Shown here: piece by piece, positions 1 to 5,414 of the stretch
How positions within the stretch are numbered: position 1 is the stretch's first letter
How the letters are laid out: each line of letters begins with the position of its first letter
Source of the DNA: Acidobacteriota bacterium
GTDB taxonomy: Bacteria > Acidobacteriota > UBA6911 > RPQK01 > DATIPO01
Direction of reading: 5' to 3'
Length of the DNA stretch: 5,760 nucleotides
Assembly: GCA_028277865.1 (NCBI GenBank)
Contig: JANQFM010000982.1
Span: 1-5,760 of the forward strand
Notes under the pieces: generated by a model
Told to the model about the DNA's origin: nothing
The model's input: the letters and a program-made list of their open reading frames with translations, nothing else
Database searches by the model: none
Program-made: the position numbers and the translations under genes

Positions 1-33
1 CCGCAGACGGCTTCACCACCGGCTAATATCCGT

Positions 34-49
34 GGCCCCCTCCGGGGCC
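34..49 (-). terminator. GC-rich hairpin after the macro-domain gene, weak terminator candidate
   Basis: GGCCCC at 34-39 pairs perfectly with GGGGCC at 44-49 around a 4-base loop, about 42 bases after the macro-domain stop. On the minus strand the following bases are ACGGATATTAG, with no T run, so it is not a standard intrinsic terminator. It could still mark the transcript end or protect the 3' end. Confidence 0.3.
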
Positions 50-64
50 GGTTTAGGGAGGCGG

Positions 65-79
65 TCTCTGTGGCTTCCC
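65..79. repeat. Short copy of the octamer-type motif after the macro-domain gene
   Basis: The 15 bases here match 13 of 15 with 1406-1420, sharing CTGTGGCT and a CCC end. The first eight bases, TCTCTGTG, are identical to 1390-1397. It lies 12 bases downstream of the macro-domain stop codon (91-93). It is short, so this is only a suggestive copy. Confidence 0.4.
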
Positions 80-90
80 ATCTCTGACAA

Positions 91-621
91 CTACTCCAAT
101 CGGCTGAGTTCCTCTTGATGGATCTGCAAATCGGAAGAACTGTAGAGGACGAAGCGGATGTGGCGGACATGCTCCAGCACGGGGGCGGTCTTTGAGATGG
201 TTCGAAAGGCCACCTGGGCCGCATCCCGAACCGGGTAGCCGAAGATGCCGGTGGAGATGGCAGGGAATGCCAGCGATTCGATCTGGTGCTGGTCGGCCAA
301 AAGCAAAGCATTGCGGTAGCATTCGGCCAAAAGCTGCTCCGAAGGCTGGTCGACTCCGTAGACCGGTCCCAGGCAGTGAATGACTTGTGGGTTGGGCAGG
401 TTGTGGCCGCTGGTCAGGACGGCTTGGCCTGTGCGGATGGGCGCCATCGGACGGCATTCCCGGTCCAGCCCGGGGCCGGCCGCCCGATGGATGGCGCCTG
501 CCACGCCGCCCCCCGGCCGCAATTGGGCATTGGCTGCGTTGACCACCGCCCCGATCCCTTGCTGTCCCGCAATATCCCCCTGAACGCACTCGATCCGAAC
601 CCCGCTCAAAGTGACTTCCAT
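91..621 (-). CDS. Macro-domain protein, probable ADP-ribosyl / O-acetyl-ADP-ribose hydrolase
   Basis: A 176-residue protein that is almost entirely one macro domain, the fold that binds ADP-ribose and often removes it from proteins or deacetylates O-acetyl-ADP-ribose; cytoplasmic, with no signal peptide. Visible motifs in order: GDI at 15-17 (adenine contact), NAAN at 28-31, the glycine loop GGGVAGAIH at 37-45, the strand IHCLGPVYG at 81-89, and the phosphate-binding loop FPAISTGIFGYP at 119-130. Residue 41 is Ala, where MacroD/YmdB-type enzymes have the Asp of GGGGVD. The loop is closer to the GGGVA form of AF1521-like macro domains, so activity is likely but the exact reaction is uncertain. 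The start at 621 is chosen because the domain begins directly after it and a GAGGA ribosome site lies 9 bases upstream. The frame stays open much further upstream, but that part only shadows the esterase gene. The start is 5 bases after the esterase stop, so the two are probably co-transcribed. Confidence 0.93.
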   Translation of the reverse strand: MEVTLSGVRIECVQGDIAGQQGIGAVVNAANAQLRPGGGVAGAIHRAAGPGLDRECRPMAPIRTGQAVLTSGHNLPNPQVIHCLGPVYGVDQPSEQLLAECYRNALLLADQHQIESLAFPAISTGIFGYPVRDAAQVAFRTISKTAPVLEHVRHIRFVLYSSSDLQIHQEELSRLE

Positions 622-626
622 CCCAA

Positions 627-1349
627 TCAGTCCTCGTTGCCTGATCCATGCCCGCTCTTGCTTGGCGCGTCCCCCGCCTTGAGCACTGACTGCAGCACAG
701 GTTCCAACGTCTTCCAAACCGTCTCTGCGATGATCTGGTGCCCTTGTGCAGTGGGATGAATGCCGTCGGGCAGGTTCAACTCGGGCCGTCCGGCCACTCC
801 TTCCAGAAGGAATGGGATCAGGCTCAGGCTGTTGTCCTCGGCCAACTCTTGGTAAAGGGCTTGAAAGCGTCGGGTGTAGTCCGGACCCAGGTTGGGAGGC
901 ACCATCATCCCGGCCAACACGATTTTCAGGTCGGGCGACCGCCTGCGGGCGCGGCTGATGATGCCTTGCAGGTTTCGCTTGGTGATCTCCAGCGGAAAGC
1001 CCCTCAAACCGTCGTTGGCGCCCAGTTCCAGCACCAGCACGCCTGGATCGCGCTGCAGCATCCAGTTGATGCGCCGCAGGCCTCCGGCGCTCGTCTCGCC
1101 GCTCAATCCGGCGTTCAAAACCTCGAAAGGCCATCCCTTGCGCTCGATTTTCTGCTGGATCAATGCGGGGAAGGCCAGGGCGGGATCGATCCCGTAACCG
1201 GCGGTCAGGCTGTCCCCCAAAAAGAGGATCAGCCGAACGTCCTTCTTGTCCTCTGCTTCACAAGTCGCCACAATGGCAGTGCAGATAGCAGCCCACGATA
1301 CCCAAGCATTCAATAACCGCCGCATTTTCCCGATCCGCATCTTCGCCAT
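627..1349 (-). CDS. Exported GDSL/SGNH-family esterase (TesA-type arylesterase/lysophospholipase)
   Basis: A 240-residue serine esterase of the SGNH hydrolase superfamily. The family hydrolyses acyl, aryl or lysophospholipid esters, usually in the periplasm. All hallmark blocks are present: GDSLTAGYG with nucleophile Ser47, block II Gly81 in NAGLSGET, block III GAND with Asn112, and block V DGIHP with catalytic Asp195 and His198. Order and spacing match E. coli TesA. Residues 9-32 form a signal peptide: MRRLL, then a hydrophobic stretch to about Val27, with possible cleavage near Ala32. Cys30 is preceded by Thr, so it is a poor lipobox and a lipoprotein is unlikely. The start is uncertain: ATG codons lie at 1349, 1340 and 1325 and none has a clear ribosome site. 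The 1325 start gives the most typical signal peptide. The tail after about residue 222 is Gly/Ser-rich and looks disordered. The gene lies 81 bases after the permease and just before the macro-domain gene. Symbol left blank because substrate and orthology cannot be settled here. Confidence 0.92.
   Translation of the reverse strand: MAKMRIGKMRRLLNAWVSWAAICTAIVATCEAEDKKDVRLILFLGDSLTAGYGIDPALAFPALIQQKIERKGWPFEVLNAGLSGETSAGGLRRINWMLQRDPGVLVLELGANDGLRGFPLEITKRNLQGIISRARRRSPDLKIVLAGMMVPPNLGPDYTRRFQALYQELAEDNSLSLIPFLLEGVAGRPELNLPDGIHPTAQGHQIIAETVWKTLEPVLQSVLKAGDAPSKSGHGSGNED
631..635 (-). promoter_or_regulatory. Ribosome binding site that decides the macro-domain start
   Basis: GAGGA on the minus strand, 9 bases before the ATG at 621. 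It lies inside the last two sense codons (Glu-Asp) of the esterase gene. The site therefore supports a short 176-residue macro protein made from a shared transcript, rather than the longer open frame reaching to 1134. Confidence 0.75.
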
Positions 1350-1389
1350 TTTACATTGGAACCGAAACCTCTGATCCCCATTCCTCTCT

Positions 1390-1413
1390 TCTCTGTGTCT
1401 TTGCGTCCCTGTG
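1390..1413. repeat. Imperfect octamer tract between permease and esterase
   Basis: Three 8-base units on the plus strand, TCTCTGTG, TCTTTGCG and TCCCTGTG, followed by GCTCCCCC. It lies in the 81-base spacer between the permease stop (1431) and the esterase start (1349). Similar to the tract at 5093-5116 (opposite orientation) and to the fragment at 65-79. Confidence 0.55.
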
Positions 1414-1430
1414 GCTCCCCCAATCTTCCT

Positions 1431-3857
1431 CTATTCCGATCGTAACGCCGTAAGGGGATCGACCCGGCAAGCTTTCCGGGCGGGCAAGTAGGCAGCCATT
1501 GCTGCCACAGCTGTGAAAAGCAGGGCCACGGCTGAGTAGATCCAGGGATCATCGGGGCGGACGGCGTAGAGCAATCCTGAAAGGGTGCTGGCCAGGGCGT
1601 AGGCGCCCGCCAATCCCAGCAAGACGCCGCTCAGCACCAAAGCCGCCATCTGGCCGCTGATCAACTTGACGATGTCGGAACGGCGGGCGCCCATGGCCAT
1701 GCGGACCCCGATTTCCTGGCTTCGCTGATTGACAAGGTAGGACAGGACGCTGTAAAGCCCCACCACGGCCAGCAACAAGGCCAGCGCGGCAAAAATCCCC
1801 AGAAGGACCGTGGGAGACCGGCGGTTGGACTGGGCGTCGGAAAGGTAGGAATCCAGCCTCCGAAATTGGACCGGCAGCCCGGCATCGATCGCCGCCACTC
1901 GCTGCCGAAGGGGGACGATGAGGTCTTCAGGCGCTTGTGCAGCTTGCAGGACGAGATGCATGGAGCGGTTGGACTGCTGGGAGACGGGGGCATAAACCAG
2001 GGGAGTCCGTTCCTCCAAGCCGCTTTGCTTCACATCCCCCACGATTCCCACCACCTCTCCCCATTCGTTTGCTGTGGCGATGCGGGCGCCCAGGGCTGAA
2101 CCGTCCGGCCAGTGGCGCTGGGCCAGCGACTGGTCGATCAAAAAGACAGGAGGGCTTTCGGGGCCGTCCTGGGCAGAAAAGAGGCGGCCTTGCAGCAAGG
2201 GAATCTGCAAGGCTTCCAGGTAGCGGTTGTCGACCCAGTTGAAATGGGCCACCCGAGCCTGCTGCTCTTCGACGGTCGAGGCGGGCTTTCCTTCGATGGC
2301 CAGCGCGATCAAGCGGCTGGTTCCCGACAGGGGCAGGTAGCGGGCCAGTCCGGCCTGCACGACTCCGGGCAGGGATTGGGCGTCTGCCGCCAGCCGGCGG
2401 TAAAACTGCATCACCTGATCAGGCCGGGAGTAGTTGGCGGCGGGCAGTTCGATCTGAGCCGTCAAGACCTTCCCGGTACGAAACCCCAGATCGGTTTCGA
2501 GCAGCTGCAAGAAGCTCTTGAGCAGCAATCCGGCACCCACCAAGAGTACGACGGCCAATGCCACCTCGGCCACCACCATGGCTGTGCGCAATCGCTGGCG
2601 CTGCAAGCCGCCGGAGGTGCCTCGCGAACCCTCTTTCAATGACTCGTTCAGATCGGGCCGGGAGACTTGCAGAGCTGGCGCCAATCCGAACACGATTCCC
2701 GTCAAGGCTGCAATTGAAAGGGTGAAAAGCAGGACGGGTGCATTGACCGAAACAGTCTGCAGCAAAGGGATGTGTCCGGCCCCCAGCTTCAGCAGGGCCT
2801 GCTGGCTGAGCCGGGCCGCCAAGAGTCCGGCGGCGCTGCCCAGTGCGGCCAGCACCAGGCTTTCGGTCAGCAACTGGGCGATGATGCTGCGGCGGTCGGC
2901 GCCCAAGGCCATTCGGACGGCCATCTCCTTGAAACGCCCCGAAGCGCGTGCCAGCAAGAGGTTGGCTACGTTGAAGCAGGCGATGAGCAGGATCAGGGCC
3001 ACCGACACGAGAAGTGCCAGCAAGGCAGTACGGCTGTGCTGCACGCCCTGCTCGTGCAAGGGCAGCAATGTCACGCCCAGGCCCTCGGGGTTGACGTTGG
3101 GAAATTCCTCGCTCAGGTCGAAGGCCACATTTTCGAGGTGGCTGTCGGCTTGGACGAGGTTGAGGCCGCTTTTCAGGCGAGCCAAGGCGTAAGTATTGCG
3201 CAACAGACGGGATCCGGGATCGCAGATCAGGGGCAGGAAAACATCGGCCTGGGTCTCCCGGACATTGCCTCGCAGGTCGAGCGGGGGCGGAAACAGGAAT
3301 TGCGGCGGCAGGACGCCGATGATGGTATGAGGCATCCCGTCCAGTTGGATGACCTCTCCCAAGACTTGTTCATCTGATGCGAAGCTCCGCTGCCAGAGGC
3401 CGTGGCTGAGCAAGGCTGCCGGCGCCGCACCGGGTCTTCCTTCCTCATCGAAAAACCCTCTGCCCAGCACAGGAGCGGTACCCAGCAGGGGCAGCAATCC
3501 CGGGGTAATGCGCAAGGCGTCCAGTCGTTGCGGCTCTCCCTTGCCCGTCCAGGCGACCTTCTGGTTGCGAAAGGCAGCCATCCCTGCAAAGACCTCCCGG
3601 CTGCGGCGCTCCCATTCCAGAAAGCCTCCTTCCGAAGTGGGGATGTTGCCAGCCGAGGGAAAGTGCTCCCAGAAGAGTACGAGCTGATGCGGGCGCTCAT
3701 AAGGCAAAGGCCTCAGCAGGACAGCATGGACAATGCTGAAAATGGCCGTGTTGGCGCCGATCCCCAAAGCCAGCAAGACCACCGACACCACAGTGAAGGA
3801 GGGATTCCTGGCCAAAATGCGAAAAGCGAACCGAAAATCGCGGCCGTGCACCACCAT
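1431..3857 (-). CDS. Duplicated MacB/FtsX-type permease without ATPase (ADOP family)
   Basis: An inner-membrane protein of 808 residues (816 if the upstream TTG at 3881 is used) with two tandem MacB-periplasmic plus FtsX units, the layout of acidobacterial duplicated orphan permeases of about 800 residues. In numbering from 3857: transmembrane helix 1 at about 21-49 (ALGIGANTAIFS is typical), a first periplasmic domain, helices at about 276-304, 330-352 and 372-397, then helix 5 at about 424-449, a second periplasmic domain, and helices at about 682-708, 736-762 and 770-792. The FtsX cytoplasmic loop signature appears twice, as MAVRMALGADRRSII (about 312-326) and EIGVRMAMGARRSDIV (about 715-730). 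The end, DPLTALRSE, is also typical. The frame is intact, with no sign of decay. There is no Walker A or ABC signature here or in neighbouring genes, so any ATPase partner is elsewhere. The transported or extruded substrate cannot be inferred. Neither candidate start has a convincing ribosome site; ATG 3857 is preferred because family members begin close to this point. Confidence 0.93.
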   Translation of the reverse strand: MVVHGRDFRFAFRILARNPSFTVVSVVLLALGIGANTAIFSIVHAVLLRPLPYERPHQLVLFWEHFPSAGNIPTSEGGFLEWERRSREVFAGMAAFRNQKVAWTGKGEPQRLDALRITPGLLPLLGTAPVLGRGFFDEEGRPGAAPAALLSHGLWQRSFASDEQVLGEVIQLDGMPHTIIGVLPPQFLFPPPLDLRGNVRETQADVFLPLICDPGSRLLRNTYALARLKSGLNLVQADSHLENVAFDLSEEFPNVNPEGLGVTLLPLHEQGVQHSRTALLALLVSVALILLIACFNVANLLLARASGRFKEMAVRMALGADRRSIIAQLLTESLVLAALGSAAGLLAARLSQQALLKLGAGHIPLLQTVSVNAPVLLFTLSIAALTGIVFGLAPALQVSRPDLNESLKEGSRGTSGGLQRQRLRTAMVVAEVALAVVLLVGAGLLLKSFLQLLETDLGFRTGKVLTAQIELPAANYSRPDQVMQFYRRLAADAQSLPGVVQAGLARYLPLSGTSRLIALAIEGKPASTVEEQQARVAHFNWVDNRYLEALQIPLLQGRLFSAQDGPESPPVFLIDQSLAQRHWPDGSALGARIATANEWGEVVGIVGDVKQSGLEERTPLVYAPVSQQSNRSMHLVLQAAQAPEDLIVPLRQRVAAIDAGLPVQFRRLDSYLSDAQSNRRSPTVLLGIFAALALLLAVVGLYSVLSYLVNQRSQEIGVRMAMGARRSDIVKLISGQMAALVLSGVLLGLAGAYALASTLSGLLYAVRPDDPWIYSAVALLFTAVAAMAAYLPARKACRVDPLTALRSE

Positions 3858-3929
3858 TGCCTTGCCAAGACTTTGTTGCAAATCTGGAGAGGCTTAGTTT
3901 GGCATGGATCTGTCAGCCTGTCGAGAGTC

Positions 3930-3957
3930 GGCAGTTGGCAGTTGGCAGTTGGCAGTT
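3930..3957. repeat. Heptamer tandem array, four perfect GGCAGTT units
   Basis: Four exact copies of GGCAGTT in a row on the plus strand, 28 bases. The core CAGTTG matches the reverse complement of the 4117-4151 units, six of seven bases per unit. The two arrays therefore form a long imperfect inverted repeat with about 159 bases between them. It lies upstream of the permease start. Confidence 0.9.
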
Positions 3958-3997
3958 CAGAAAGAGTAGCAGGGGTGGGGGAGAAGTTGATGAGGAG

Positions 3998-4032
3998 GGT
4001 TCCAGGTTCCAGGTTCCAGGCTCCGGGTTTCA
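3998..4032. repeat. Heptamer tandem array, GGTTCCA family
   Basis: Three perfect GGTTCCA units at 3998-4018, followed by two diverged units, GGCTCCG and GGTTTCA, to 4032. It lies in the spacer between the nucleotidyltransferase stop and the permease start. This is a different 7-base word from the flanking CAGTTG-type arrays, so two independent heptamer families are present within about 220 bases. Confidence 0.88.
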
Positions 4033-4096
4033 GATCCGGAATCCGAATGCTTTGGCGTTCGGAACTGGCAAATCGCTATATCTCGGCGTGAAGCCG

Positions 4097-5050
4097 CTAC
4101 TTGCCCTGCTCCTTCTCAACTGACAACTGGCAACTGACAACTGACAACTGTTCTGCAACTGCCCTTTCGAAATCTTCGAGGATCTGTTGGCGGTGGCTTT
4201 CGGTATGCAGCTTGAGGTAGTCCCGCCCCAGCACGACTTGGGCTGGCGATCTCCAGCCCTTGGACTTGCTGCGCAGGTATGCCGAATAGGCCTTGCGGCA
4301 GGCCAGTTCCAGGAATGCCCCCAAGCCCAGGCTCAGAATCCATTCTGAGGCCTTCTTGCCCGCGCTCAGAAAGCTGCCCGACCGGCAGTTCAAGGGCGCA
4401 TTGCCGACTTCGGCGGCAGGGTAGAAACGGCGCACAAAGGGATTGGCCTCCAAAAAGCGCCGGTGCAGGCTCTCACCGATGAGAGGCCGGAGATGGATCA
4501 TCTGGTTGGCGCTGAAGAGATCCTCGGGTTCGACTTTCAAATGGCGATCGGAGAGGATGAAGTTGCAGCACAGCGTCCGGCGTCGGCCCAGCGCCTTGGT
4601 GAGCAGCAGGATGGATACCGCCGCCCACCAAACCCGTCTGCCCTGCGTGATGATGAGCAGGTCGATGTCCCCTCCCTGGGCGACGTTGGCGTGGGCGGCG
4701 CTGCCCGACAACGCCACCAGGCGAGTGAAGGGGATGGAGCAAACCAGCTTCAAAACCCATTGGTTCTTTTTCAGCAGCTGCCTGGACAGGGACTCCCTTT
4801 GACGACGACGACGGATGCAATCTCTCTCGCCACGCAAAAAGACGAAACCCTCGGCCATCTCCACAGTTTCCCGCAGCGGCAGGCTGCTTCGAAGCGTCTC
4901 CCGAAGTTCCTCCTCGCCTGCGGCGGTCTCCAGCAAGTTGGAACGCAGCTCTTGGATGGTAAGCGGGTAGTCGAACAGCGACGAGTACGCCACCGTGCGT
5001 AAAATGGCGCGCTCTCGGGGGGGCAGCTCGATGGGATCTTGACGTGGCAT
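4097..5050 (-). CDS. Nucleotidyltransferase-fold protein with N-terminal helical (winged-helix-like) region
   Basis: A 317-residue protein with a DNA polymerase beta-type nucleotidyltransferase motif: GSAAHANV at 116-123, then DIDLLIIT at 128-135. This is the GS...DxD metal- and nucleotide-binding core, with Asp128 and Asp130. Residues 10-75 (ERAILRTVAYSSLFDYPLT followed by FVFLRGE) look like a winged-helix or helical domain that often precedes this core in uncharacterised proteins near polysaccharide genes; I recognise the arrangement but cannot name a substrate. Residues 181-210, with LIGESLHRRFLEANPFVRRFYP, form the conserved middle of that group. A hydrophobic stretch at about 141-153 is probably core rather than membrane. 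The start at 5050 places the domain at the N-terminus; a TTG at 5056 has GAAGG at a better spacing (7 bases) and is possible. The last residues, from about Gln301 (QLSVVSCQLSV), are encoded by a heptamer repeat and are probably not part of the ancestral protein. The flippase end upstream suggests a surface-polysaccharide context. Confidence 0.8.
   Translation of the reverse strand: MPRQDPIELPPRERAILRTVAYSSLFDYPLTIQELRSNLLETAAGEEELRETLRSSLPLRETVEMAEGFVFLRGERDCIRRRRQRESLSRQLLKKNQWVLKLVCSIPFTRLVALSGSAAHANVAQGGDIDLLIITQGRRVWWAAVSILLLTKALGRRRTLCCNFILSDRHLKVEPEDLFSANQMIHLRPLIGESLHRRFLEANPFVRRFYPAAEVGNAPLNCRSGSFLSAGKKASEWILSLGLGAFLELACRKAYSAYLRSKSKGWRSPAQVVLGRDYLKLHTESHRQQILEDFERAVAEQLSVVSCQLSVEKEQGK
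4117..4151. repeat. Heptamer tandem array, five CAACTGN units
   Basis: Five consecutive 7-base units on the plus strand: CAACTGA, CAACTGG, CAACTGA, CAACTGA, CAACTGT. Only the seventh base varies. The array lies inside the 3' end of the nucleotidyltransferase gene and encodes the tail QLSVVSCQLSV. It is the reverse complement, in family terms, of the array at 3930-3957. Confidence 0.9.
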
Positions 5051-5092
5051 GGTCAATCGAACGCCTTCGAGCGACGCGGCATAGTGAGCTTG

Positions 5093-5116
5093 CGAACAAA
5101 GGCGCAAAGCCGCAAA
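5093..5116. repeat. Imperfect octamer tract upstream of the nucleotidyltransferase
   Basis: On the minus strand it reads TTTGCGGC, TTTGCGCC, TTTGTTCG: three 8-base units with a shared TTTG start. It resembles the TTTGCG unit of the tract at 1390-1413 but lies on the other strand. Located 43 bases before the nucleotidyltransferase start. Confidence 0.5.
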
Positions 5117-5354
5117 TCCCGACTGCTGCACCGTGATCCTTCCACCCTTTTCCACTGCTTGCACCGCATGAGGCTCAGGCTCCTCGATGACCGTCAAACT
5201 GCTCAGGCGGCTGCTCGCCTGAAAACAAACCGGGCCTGGAGCCGAGGGAGCGCAACCCAATGGGCGGCTCCTAGGCTACCAGGCCCGTATGCGTGGTCGC
5301 TGGTTCGTGGGATTCCCACGAAAACCCAGTGGCACACACCGCACTGCTGCTCTC

Positions 5355-5383
5355 ATTCTACTACCGAATCCGCCCTTTATCAA
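5355..5383 (-). promoter_or_regulatory. Sigma70-type promoter candidate for the nucleotidyltransferase gene
   Basis: On the minus strand, a -35 box TTGATA (5378-5383, five of six to consensus) and a -10 box TAGAAT (5355-5360, five of six) are separated by exactly 17 bases. The expected start of transcription is near 5348. It lies about 30 bases after the flippase stop and is in an AT-richer patch than its surroundings. If used, it gives the nucleotidyltransferase gene its own promoter and a leader of about 300 bases. It was found by eye, and Acidobacteriota promoter rules may differ from E. coli. Confidence 0.5.
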
Positions 5384-5414
5384 AGATTAATCAAGCTGCC
5401 CCTCCCGGTCTCCG

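Larger units (their letters stand above)
5051..5414 (-). other. 364-base spacer/leader between flippase and nucleotidyltransferase genes
   Basis: No gene is supported here. Going with transcription it holds the promoter candidate at 5355-5383, a hairpin with a perfect 8-base stem and 3-base loop (TTCGTGGG at 5304-5311 with CCCACGAA at 5315-5322), and a second hairpin with a 7-base stem and 6-base loop (TCAGGCG at 5203-5209 with CGCCTGA at 5216-5222). An octamer tract lies at 5093-5116, and a GAAGG at 5064-5068 is 13 bases before ATG 5050. Neither hairpin is followed by a run of T on the minus strand, so neither is a standard intrinsic terminator. The nucleotidyltransferase frame stays open back to a TTG at 5260, but that extension does not resemble the family and covers the octamer tract, so I treat it as untranslated. 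Confidence 0.5.

Noticed and set aside
622..1134. Long N-terminal extension of the macro-domain frame up to 1134
   Set aside because: It overlaps the esterase gene in another frame, is Arg-rich in the way typical of shadow frames, and the macro domain has its own ribosome site and ATG at 621.
1181..1194. Perfect 14-base palindrome CGGGATCGATCCCG
   Set aside because: It lies inside the esterase coding region, over ordinary Tyr-Gly-Ile-Asp-Pro codons next to the catalytic block. There is no second copy, so chance within coding sequence is the simplest explanation.
3930..4151. Possible CRISPR array
   Set aside because: The units are only 7 bases, directly adjacent with no spacers, and there are no cas genes. 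They are tandem microsatellite-like repeats.
192..4802. Many open frames on the plus strand opposite the genes
   Set aside because: They mirror the minus-strand genes in GC-rich DNA, have no recognisable domains, and overlap intact conserved proteins.
5125..5160. GGGTGGAA-like sequence in the leader, reminiscent of a T-box core
   Set aside because: The rest of the conserved T-box sequence (ACCGCG) and the specifier and terminator stems are missing, and the downstream gene is not an amino-acid or tRNA-synthetase gene.
5051..5260. 70-residue N-terminal extension of the nucleotidyltransferase from TTG 5260
   Set aside because: It is open but resembles nothing I recognise, covers the octamer tract and a hairpin, begins with a rare start codon, and the family's conserved N-terminus begins just after ATG 5050.
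5203..5322. Intrinsic terminators at the two leader hairpins
   Set aside because: The stems are short and neither is followed by a T run on the minus strand.
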